17,850 bases of DNA. It comes from Bacteriovoracaceae bacterium (GTDB lineage Bacteria; Bdellovibrionota; Bacteriovoracia; Bacteriovoracales; Bacteriovoracaceae). The translations under genes were made by a program, and so were the position numbers. The notes under the pieces are model-generated. The model did no database searches, was not told the DNA's origin, and saw only the letters and a list, made by a program, of their open reading frames with translations. This document shows, piece by piece, positions 1-5,294 of the stretch; position 1 is the stretch's first letter; the number at the start of each line of letters is the position of its first letter. Where the stretch lies: assembly GCA_947448095.1 (NCBI GenBank), contig CANFNN010000023.1, positions 1 through 17,850 of the forward strand, given 5' to 3'.

Positions 1-315
1 CTTCGTTATAGTTTTTTATCTGATAAGGTTTTATCTGAACTCTATAATCCAGTGATCTATAAGCGAAATGGAGTTCAGTCACCTGCTCTTTATGTTGATT
101 CAACGGCAGTGACAGCGAACCGGGTTTATCTCTTTGAAGAACAAAATGGAAAGCTCGTGGCCTCAATGAAAAACTCTTTGATTGTTCCTTCATCTAAAGA
201 GATGGCCTGCAAAGCTCTTAACCCGGCATTTTCTGAATCAACTGGATCCCATGAATTTGTCTTTTTATGTTTAGAAGATAAAGAGTGGTTTATCCGAACT
301 TTTGAAATGAAATAA
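1..315 (+). CDS. 3' end of an unrecognised protein gene (5' truncated)
   Basis: The frame is open from the first base of the window (LRYSFLSDKV... onward) to the TAA at 313-315, so this is the last 104 residues of a longer gene. A GTG at 52 could be read as a start, but nothing marks it as one and the frame continues upstream without a stop. The visible part has no recognisable domain; it alternates short hydrophobic strands and polar turns (for example ANRVYLFEEQNGK and HEFVFLCLEDKEWFIRTFEMK), which would fit a beta-rich C-terminal domain. No intrinsic terminator follows it directly. The function is unknown. Confidence 0.6.
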   Translation, partial: LRYSFLSDKVLSELYNPVIYKRNGVQSPALYVDSTAVTANRVYLFEEQNGKLVASMKNSLIVPSSKEMACKALNPAFSESTGSHEFVFLCLEDKEWFIRTFEMK

Positions 316-425
316 ATTAATTGGTTTGAATAGTGAAGTCGTTTTGTCTCCATTGGATGGGGCCACCACGTCTCCGCACGGCGCGTTATTGTTGGATTTT
401 CAGGGCCAAAATGCTCCTGGAAAAG

Positions 426-441
426 TGGCAAGCATATTGCT
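426..441 (+). promoter_or_regulatory. Sigma-54 (RpoN)-like promoter, copy 1
   Basis: The sequence TGGCAAGCATATTGCT matches the -24/-12 consensus TGGCACRNNNNTTGCW at every fixed position except one (A for C at the sixth base). GG and GC are correctly spaced, which predicts a start near 452. The same element recurs 1190 bases downstream in front of the paralogous gene (1616-1631), with one difference inside the unspecified spacer. An alternative reading is a weak sigma-70 promoter, TTGCTC (437-442) and TATAGC (461-466) with an 18-base spacer. Confidence 0.6.
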
Positions 442-450
442 CTACCATTC

Positions 451-493
451 TTACACAGTGTATAGCAGGACGCGACTCTTTGTGTTAATTGAA
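451..493 (+). promoter_or_regulatory. Conserved leader block with operator-like dyad, copy 1
   Basis: Bases 451-483 are identical to 1641-1673 in front of the second paralog, and 485-493 match 1675-1683 after a single G/A difference. The 9 bases between this block and the promoter core (442-450) are largely diverged, so the conservation is selective. The block begins with a perfect dyad, TACAC-A-GTGTA (452-462), at the start predicted from the sigma-54-like promoter. It could be a protein-binding site or part of a conserved mRNA leader. Confidence 0.5.
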
Positions 494-508
494 CGCAACT
501 TATTAACT

Positions 509-534
509 CTCAGGAATCCCCTGAGTCTTTTTTT
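509..534 (+). terminator. Terminator-like hairpin inside the leader of paralog 1
   Basis: CTCAGG (509-514) pairs with CCTGAG (520-525) around a 5-base loop. It is followed by TC and a run of seven T (528-534). The hairpin lies between the promoter and the ATG at 551, so it could act as an attenuator or end a short leader RNA of about 80 nucleotides. The six-base stem is modest. The leader of the second paralog has no counterpart. Confidence 0.4.
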
Positions 535-550
535 GGGAAAGGGAAAATAT

Positions 551-1546
551 ATGAACGTCCACAAAGGTTTAGCGATTCTTGCAACTGTTTCAATGCTTGG
601 TTTATCAGTTTCTTGTGCTGATAAATACGCTCAAGGTTTGGCCGATGGTAAAGTCCAAGGTTATGCCACTGGGTATGACGTTGGTTATAGCGATGGTTAT
701 CAAGATGGGGACGCTGCTGGATATGACCGCGCGAAAGCATTCTTTGCTTCTGCTGATTACAACTCTGGATTCAATGATGGTAAGGCGATCGGGATCACTC
801 AAGGTTATAACACTGGTTACAGTGCAGGCCAAGCAACTGCTTCAACTCAGATCGCTGCTGCTTACACTAATGGTTATAACGTTGGTTATAATGACGGTAA
901 GGGTGATGGATACGATCTTGGTTATGATGACGGTGTAGCTGATGGCTATGACATGGGCTACGACGATGGTGTTCTTGATGGATATGATCTTGGATACGAT
1001 GATGGCTTTGGTGATGGCTACGATGTTGGCTACACTGATGGTTTCGCTGACGGTGGATTATCGGTTGGTAAATCGAAAGCTCTTAAAGGCTACGCCAATC
1101 TTTTATCTATGGCCCACAACGATATGTTTGATTACAAAAAAATCGCAGCTCCTAAGTCTAGTGCTCGCGGTATTGTAGCTAACGGTAAACTTCTTTTCGA
1201 AGAAACTTCTCTGACTAATAAAGATACTTTAAAGCGTGCTGCAGTTGTTGAGCAGTACCTTGTGATCGAAATGGCGAAACAAGTGAAAAGTAAATTTGGT
1301 CTTTCTGCTGAGAGATCAATCAAGATTGCTAAAGCGTCTAACCATTTCCGTAAGTTTTCTTCTTCAAGAGCTCTTACAAACGAAGACACTAACGCTTACA
1401 TCACTGAAATCATCGGTGTAGATCTTAAAACAATCGAAGCGGCCCACGAGTCTGGCGACATGAAATCTGTTCTTGATGCTGCTGCAGCTAAAAACGGAAC
1501 AACTCCAGAAAAAATGGCCGAAGTTCTTGCTAAAAATTTCATCTAG
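551..1546 (+). CDS. GX3-repeat lipoprotein, paralog 1
   Basis: A 331-residue protein. The ATG at 551 is chosen because it begins a lipoprotein signal peptide (MNVHKGLAILATVSMLGLSVSC, predicted lipidated Cys22) and gives exactly the length of the paralog at 1713; the open frame extends upstream to 326, but that part is promoter and leader. After Cys22 come three tracts in which Gly recurs every fourth residue: 29-57 (8 Gly), 73-93 (6) and 108-168 (16 in a row), mostly as GYD-x-GYDDG units. This resembles the deca-GX3 pattern of the Yae1/Lto1 family, though homology is not shown. Residues 169-331 form a non-repetitive, probably helical Ala/Lys-rich domain. The likely location is a lipid-anchored envelope protein. 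Its function is unknown. Confidence 0.88.
   Translation: MNVHKGLAILATVSMLGLSVSCADKYAQGLADGKVQGYATGYDVGYSDGYQDGDAAGYDRAKAFFASADYNSGFNDGKAIGITQGYNTGYSAGQATASTQIAAAYTNGYNVGYNDGKGDGYDLGYDDGVADGYDMGYDDGVLDGYDLGYDDGFGDGYDVGYTDGFADGGLSVGKSKALKGYANLLSMAHNDMFDYKKIAAPKSSARGIVANGKLLFEETSLTNKDTLKRAAVVEQYLVIEMAKQVKSKFGLSAERSIKIAKASNHFRKFSSSRALTNEDTNAYITEIIGVDLKTIEAAHESGDMKSVLDAAAAKNGTTPEKMAEVLAKNFI
872..1054 (+). repeat. Coding tandem repeat, 12/24-base period (16 GX3 units), copy 1
   Basis: This stretch encodes residues 108-168, where Gly occupies every fourth position without interruption. The DNA repeats with a 12-base unit (GGYTAYGAY-like alternating with GAYGGY-like), roughly doubled to 24 bases by the alternation GYD-x / GYDDG. 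The third-base differences between units suggest an old array kept by selection on the protein rather than a recent slippage expansion. Confidence 0.8.
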
Positions 1547-1574
1547 TTTTTGATTCTTGATTTGATTAAAAAAA

Positions 1575-1606
1575 GAAGGGCCCAGAATTGGGCCCTTTCT
1601 TTTTTC
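1575..1606 (+). terminator. Rho-independent terminator of paralog 1
   Basis: AAGGGCCC (1576-1583) and GGGCCCTT (1590-1597) form a perfect 8-bp stem with the loop AGAATT, followed by a T-rich tail to 1606. The same stem with a near-identical loop ends the second paralog at 2714-2743, showing that the terminator was duplicated together with the gene. Confidence 0.9.
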
Positions 1607-1615
1607 TAAAATAGT

Positions 1616-1631
1616 TGGCAAGCAAATTGCT
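1616..1631 (+). promoter_or_regulatory. Sigma-54 (RpoN)-like promoter, copy 2
   Basis: The sequence TGGCAAGCAAATTGCT has the same -24/-12 arrangement as 426-441. It begins only about 10 bases after the terminator tail of paralog 1, so any enhancer site for an RpoN activator would have to lie inside or upstream of paralog 1. The predicted start is near 1642. Confidence 0.6.
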
Positions 1632-1640
1632 TCTTAGTCC

Positions 1641-1683
1641 TTACACAGTGTATAGCAGGACGCGACTCTTTGTATTAATTGAA
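1641..1683 (+). promoter_or_regulatory. Conserved leader block with operator-like dyad, copy 2
   Basis: This is the second copy of the block at 451-493, identical over its first 33 bases and including the dyad TACAC-A-GTGTA (1642-1652). After 1683 the two leaders diverge completely: this one runs straight to an AAAGGA ribosome-binding site (about 1699-1704) before the ATG at 1713, with no hairpin. Confidence 0.5.
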
Positions 1684-1712
1684 ACAAATAATTTTCTAAA
1701 AGGAAAAGACGA

Positions 1713-2708
1713 ATGAACACACAAAAAGCACTCGCCACTCTTGCGACTGTTTCTCTTCTAGGACTCTCCGTTGCCTGCAGTGATCACTATGCTCAAGGTC
1801 TTGCTGACGGTAAAGCTCAAGGCTATGCCAGCGGATATGACGTTGGTTACGGCGATGGTTATCAAGATGGGGACACAGCTGGCTATGAGCGCGCTAAGGC
1901 CTACTTTGCGACAGCTAATTACGCTGATGGATTTAAAGATGGTAAAGCAATTGGTGTTACTCAAGGGTATAACTCAGGCTACGTTGCCGGTCAGGCTACG
2001 TTTGCTCCTCAGGTCGCTGCTGCTTATACTAGTGGCTATAACGTTGGATACAATGATGGCAAAGGTGATGGCTATGATCTCGGCTATGATGACGGTGTGT
2101 CTGATGGTTATGACATGGGCTACAAAGATGGATCGGCCGATGGTTATGATTTAGGCTACGATGATGGCTTTGGTGACGGATACGATGTTGGATACGGCGA
2201 TGGCTTCTATGATGGTGGATTGTCGGTTGGAAAATCAAAGGCGCTTAAAGGTTACGCTAATCTTTTATCCATGGCCCACAACGATATGTTTGATTACAAA
2301 AAAATTGCGGCACCCAAGTCTAGTGCTCGCGGAATTATCGCTAACGGAAAACTTCTTTTTGAAGAAACTTCTCTGACTAATAAAGATACTTTAAAGCGTG
2401 CGGCCGTTGTTGAGCAGTACCTTGTGATTGAAATGGCCAAACAAGTGAAAGGGAAATTTGGTTTATCAGCTGAGAGATCAATCAAGATCGCCAAAGCCGC
2501 TAACCACTTTCGTAAGTTTTCTTCAAAAAGAGCTCTTACGAACGAAGACACCAATGCCTATATCACTGAAATGATCGGTGTGGATCTTAAAACAATCGAA
2601 GCTGCTCACGATGCAGGCGATATGAGATCAGTTCTTGAAGCTGCTGCAGCTAAAAACGGAACAACGCCAGAGAAAATGGCCGAAGTCCTTGCTAAAAATT
2701 TCATGTAA
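1713..2708 (+). CDS. GX3-repeat lipoprotein, paralog 2
   Basis: A 331-residue tandem paralog of the preceding gene, alignable without gaps. The lipoprotein signal peptide ends LGLSVAC with predicted lipidated Cys22. The three GX3 tracts fall at the same positions (29-57, 73-93, 108-168), and all 16 Gly of the third tract are retained. In the C-terminal domain (169-331) I count about 10 substitutions, all single-residue, for example I209, G248 and K278 in this copy. The N-terminal part and linkers have changed more. Keeping both copies complete, each with its own promoter and terminator, suggests both are expressed. The function is unknown. A role as an envelope lipoprotein with a helical, glycine-packed region is inference. 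Confidence 0.88.
   Translation: MNTQKALATLATVSLLGLSVACSDHYAQGLADGKAQGYASGYDVGYGDGYQDGDTAGYERAKAYFATANYADGFKDGKAIGVTQGYNSGYVAGQATFAPQVAAAYTSGYNVGYNDGKGDGYDLGYDDGVSDGYDMGYKDGSADGYDLGYDDGFGDGYDVGYGDGFYDGGLSVGKSKALKGYANLLSMAHNDMFDYKKIAAPKSSARGIIANGKLLFEETSLTNKDTLKRAAVVEQYLVIEMAKQVKGKFGLSAERSIKIAKAANHFRKFSSKRALTNEDTNAYITEMIGVDLKTIEAAHDAGDMRSVLEAAAAKNGTTPEKMAEVLAKNFM
2034..2216 (+). repeat. Coding tandem repeat, 12/24-base period (16 GX3 units), copy 2
   Basis: This stretch encodes residues 108-168 of paralog 2, with Gly at every fourth residue. The unit number is the same as at 872-1054 while many synonymous positions differ. The repeat count has therefore been stable since the duplication, which argues for a functional length constraint. 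Confidence 0.8.
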
Positions 2709-2713
2709 ATAAA

Positions 2714-2743
2714 AAGGGCCCAGAAATGGGCCCTTCTTTTTTT
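2714..2743. terminator. Bidirectional terminator between convergent units
   Basis: AAGGGCCC (2714-2721) and GGGCCCTT (2728-2735) form an 8-bp stem with loop AGAAAT and a T run to 2743 for the plus strand. The five A at 2711-2715 give a T tract on the minus strand, so the same hairpin probably also ends the leftward operon whose last stop codon is at 2753. Confidence 0.88.
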
Positions 2744-2752
2744 GATCTGTTA

Positions 2753-3673
2753 CTAGAGTAGGGCCTTACAACCAGCTGATACGTTCGCAATGTTTTCTTT
2801 CAGGCATTTCAAAATCATTCCATTCTGAAAAGGCGCCTTAGGGCAAAGTTTCAAGCGATCTGGCTCACACAAATCAACCATCTTTTTCAGCTTCTGCGAT
2901 TCCGTCACGCGAAATTGTCGACAAGAATTCGAAAGCTCTTTTTCATTCAGAGTAAGACAATGATGCTGATCACTGGCATTGAGACCACGTTTACAATGCT
3001 TTCTTAAATCCATGTAACAAGGATTGGCCTTCTCTTTATTAATCTCTTCTTGCACTACCTTTTTACAGTTAGGCGAAAGAATATTAATTTTTTTCTCCAT
3101 GCAGGCATGGATGTCTACAAATTCAGTTTGAGTCTGGCAGTGTTTTTCAGTTTCATCAAAGCAAGGATTGGCTTTCTTCATCTCACTGATTTTTTTGTTC
3201 ACAATTTTCTGACAAAAACCACTGAGCTTATTTCTGTTTTTGATTAAACAGCGAGAAGTTGCGGCCTCCGGCTCAGTCAAAGTGGAGTAACAAGTATTCA
3301 CAATGTCTTGGGCACAAACATCTTGAACAATGATGTTTGGTTTTTTCTTTTTAAAATCGGCTGAGCACATCTGTCCCAGGCGATTTTCATTTTTTAGTAA
3401 GCAGTACTCAAGCTTTCTGTTATCTGTAGGGATATCAGCACAGAAATCCGCCAGATCTTCAAAACAGGGATTTTTCTGTCCCGTTTTATTTTTGAAGTCT
3501 TTTAATTCTTTAGCACAAGCTGAAGAGAGCTGAGCTTGATAGTCATCCAGGCATTTCGCCAGCTGACCCTTTCCAGGCTCAGTCCCTGAACAAAACTTTT
3601 TAGCGTCCTGAGCACAAACGTTTGCCTCACTTGTAAACGATACAAGAATCAGCATTAAAGCGAGAAATTTCAT
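2753..3673 (-). CDS. Exported cysteine-rich GLG1-type repeat protein
   Basis: A 306-residue protein with a signal peptide (MKFLALMLILVSFTSEA). The mature part is six repeats of about 50 residues, each C-x7-C-x11-13-C-x11-C: Cys 20/28/41/53, 70/78/91/103, 120/128/142/154, 171/179/191/203, 219/227/239/251 and 269/277/290/302. All 24 Cys fall in this pattern and there are no others. The spacing and the recurring LxxCL....LS..C pattern fit the Cys-rich GLG1 (FGF-receptor Cys-rich, PF00839) repeat. The role of bacterial members is not established. Even Cys number and export suggest a periplasmic or surface protein with two disulfides per repeat. It is the second gene of an operon, 19 bases after the small Cys-rich lipoprotein gene, and has an AAAGG ribosome-binding site. 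Confidence 0.9.
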   Translation of the reverse strand: MKFLALMLILVSFTSEANVCAQDAKKFCSGTEPGKGQLAKCLDDYQAQLSSACAKELKDFKNKTGQKNPCFEDLADFCADIPTDNRKLEYCLLKNENRLGQMCSADFKKKKPNIIVQDVCAQDIVNTCYSTLTEPEAATSRCLIKNRNKLSGFCQKIVNKKISEMKKANPCFDETEKHCQTQTEFVDIHACMEKKINILSPNCKKVVQEEINKEKANPCYMDLRKHCKRGLNASDQHHCLTLNEKELSNSCRQFRVTESQKLKKMVDLCEPDRLKLCPKAPFQNGMILKCLKENIANVSAGCKALL

Positions 3674-3692
3674 TATTTACCTTTAATCGGAA

Positions 3693-3914
3693 TTAAGATT
3701 TCTTCTTACAGCTTTCGCCTTTGCAATCTTCTTTTTTCATTTCTGGAGTGCATGATCCGTCAGAACATTTTTTTTCTTTATCACAACAAGCAGACTTGCA
3801 ATCTGGTTTGGTGCAAGACGCGGCATCTTTTTTAGCGCAACAAGATTTATTCATCATCGAGCATGAAGAAATAGAAAGAAGTGCAGCAAGAGTCAGAAAA
3901 GATAATGTTTTCAT
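3693..3914 (-). CDS. Small Cys/Lys-rich lipoprotein
   Basis: A 73-residue protein. The N-terminus MKTLSFLTLAALLSISSC is a lipoprotein signal with predicted lipidated Cys18. The remaining 55 residues hold ten more Cys (25, 26, 34, 39, 43, 44, 50, 55, 64, 69), including two CC pairs, and are rich in Lys, Asp and Glu. The composition recalls metallothionein-like or other metal-binding peptides, but no named family is recognised. Start choice: AAGGA lies 6 bases upstream, and a promoter with a perfect -10 precedes it. It is the first gene of the operon with the GLG1-repeat protein. Confidence 0.8.
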   Translation of the reverse strand: MKTLSFLTLAALLSISSCSMMNKSCCAKKDAASCTKPDCKSACCDKEKKCSDGSCTPEMKKEDCKGESCKKKS

Positions 3915-3966
3915 AAAAAATCCTTGGATGAGTAAAAGTTTTGTGGACGAAAATTCCAGTCCCTCT

Positions 3967-3994
3967 ATTATATAAGGATCGCCCTTTTAAGCAA
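3967..3994 (-). promoter_or_regulatory. Sigma-70-like promoter of the Cys-rich operon
   Basis: Read on the minus strand: TTGCTT (3994-3989), a 16-base spacer and a perfect TATAAT (3972-3967). This predicts a start near 3960 and a leader of about 45 bases to the ATG at 3914. The -10 is strong; the -35 matches only the TTG core. Confidence 0.6.
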
Positions 3995-4025
3995 AACCAT
4001 TAATCATGGAAGATTTGGAGTTATC

Positions 4026-4916
4026 TTGAATAAACTAGTCGGTCTTTTGTTTCTCTGTTTCACCACTCATGCGTTGGCCGACTCTGTTAGCTTTCACTTG
4101 TTTCGCTCTCCCCTAGGGATTAATTGGTCCACTCCTTGGAACATGACATTCTCAACTCTCAGAAACTCGCTTGCCAATACTCATGGCAAACGTGCCTTTT
4201 TCATCAGCCATGTTTTTGTTGAAGTGAATTGTGATTCAACCGGTGAGCATATCTACCGTGGTCAAACCTCGACTGATGACTCCAATGAAAGAGAGCTCAT
4301 CTTTAAGAAAAAATACGGCATGGGCGTGATGTTTCACACCTACAAAGGGAAGTTTGAAAAAGATCAATCAATCTTAAACGATATGGCCCCTTATGAAGGT
4401 GACTCTCGTCGTGGAACCTTTAGTGCCCTGATTAGGCCACAAACTTGTCAGCGTATGCTTCGTTACGTGCAAGAATATGAAGACCGAGGATATGGAAATC
4501 TTTATTCAGGTCTTCAGGCCGATCCCTTAAAAGGGGAAGGAGCGGGATGCTCAGCTTTTGCTGTGAGCTTTCTAAGAATCGCGGGCCTTGAGGAGCCGTT
4601 TCTCAATGAATGGAAAAACATCATTGATGTGCCTAAGCGTTTTGTCGGTGGTCCATTAACTGGAAAGAATGTGAATATTTTAAAAATTCTCACTCGTCCA
4701 GCTGCCAAATGGTCTAACAAAGAAGATCACATTCATCTTGAGGCCTGGAATCCAGAGAAGATGCTTGATTGGGTGAATAAAACTCATGAGCATGTCTCTA
4801 ATGGTGGAGTGGTGGAAGGCTATGGAGTGACGATTAACCAGGTGAAAGATTCACGCGAAGTGATTGTGGATCTGACCGAGAGAGCGACTCCTACTGGTTC
4901 TTTTTGGCTTATCTAA
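4026..4916 (+). CDS. Secreted protein, possible permuted papain-like (YiiX/LRAT-type) fold
   Basis: A 296-residue protein starting at a TTG (4026), chosen because GGAG sits 5 bases upstream and the product begins with a signal peptide (MNKLVGLLFLCFTTHALA). No family is recognised with certainty. Residues 60-69 (ISHVFVEVNC) put a His at the head of a beta strand, and residues 174-183 (GCSAFAVSFL) put a Cys at the start of a helix. A His strand before a Cys helix is the order seen in circularly permuted NlpC/P60-like proteins such as YiiX and LRAT, so a thiol hydrolase or acyltransferase is a guess. The C-terminal third has no clear motif. The stop codon is 3 bases before the truncated hemoglobin start, so the two are probably co-transcribed. 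Confidence 0.8.
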   Translation: MNKLVGLLFLCFTTHALADSVSFHLFRSPLGINWSTPWNMTFSTLRNSLANTHGKRAFFISHVFVEVNCDSTGEHIYRGQTSTDDSNERELIFKKKYGMGVMFHTYKGKFEKDQSILNDMAPYEGDSRRGTFSALIRPQTCQRMLRYVQEYEDRGYGNLYSGLQADPLKGEGAGCSAFAVSFLRIAGLEEPFLNEWKNIIDVPKRFVGGPLTGKNVNILKILTRPAAKWSNKEDHIHLEAWNPEKMLDWVNKTHEHVSNGGVVEGYGVTINQVKDSREVIVDLTERATPTGSFWLI

Positions 4917-4919
4917 TCC

Positions 4920-5294
4920 ATGTATGAAGCTGTTGGCGGTCAACTCGTCATTGATAAGTTAGTAGATGATTTTTATGCAATCATGGCGACAGATCCTGTT
5001 GCCAAAGATTGTTTTGCAACTCACCAAGGCCGAGATCTTTCTGAATCGGCCCATAAGCTCAAATATTTTTTATCTGGTTGGTTAGGTGGACCGCAACTTT
5101 ATGTGGAAAATTTTGGCCACCCCAGATTAAGAATGAGGCACAACCCCTTTGATATAGGCGTGAAAGAGGCCGAGCAGTGGCTCTATTGTATGAAAAAAGC
5201 ACTTTCTCAATCGAGTATTAGTCTTGAAACTCAGGCAAAAATGTTTGGGGCGTTTGTTCAGGTGGCACAGATGCTTACAAAAAACCCTGATTAA
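4920..5294 (+). CDS. Group II truncated hemoglobin
   Basis: A 124-residue, cytoplasmic heme protein of the 2-on-2 globin family, with usual length for the group. Characteristic segments are YEAVGG (2-7), FLSGWLGGPQLY (50-61), GHPRLRMRH (66-74) and WLYCM (87-91). By comparison with mycobacterial trHbO the proximal heme His is H74, B10 is Tyr19 and the G8 Trp is Trp87; the CD1 position appears to be Phe32 rather than Tyr. The family binds O2 and NO and is often linked with oxygen or nitrosative stress handling. No Shine-Dalgarno is evident, so translation is probably coupled to the gene ending 3 bases upstream. Its 3' end overlaps the convergent QEGLA gene by 20 bases. Confidence 0.93.
   Translation: MYEAVGGQLVIDKLVDDFYAIMATDPVAKDCFATHQGRDLSESAHKLKYFLSGWLGGPQLYVENFGHPRLRMRHNPFDIGVKEAEQWLYCMKKALSQSSISLETQAKMFGAFVQVAQMLTKNPD

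Noticed and set aside
326..550. N-terminal extension of the first GX3 lipoprotein upstream of the ATG at 551
   Set aside because: The frame is open, but it covers the promoter and leader conserved with paralog 2. A start at 551 gives the same 331-residue length and an intact lipoprotein signal peptide.
872..1054. RTX-type calcium-binding nonapeptide repeats or a CRISPR-like array
   Set aside because: The repeat is Gly every 4 residues with GYDDG units, not GGxGxDxUx every 9. At DNA level it is a continuous coding repeat without unique spacers.
2029..2238. Minus-strand His-rich open frame opposite the GX3 repeats
   Set aside because: The His/Arg run is just the reverse complement of the repetitive Gly/Tyr/Asp codons. 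A matching shadow appears because the repeat period is a multiple of 3.
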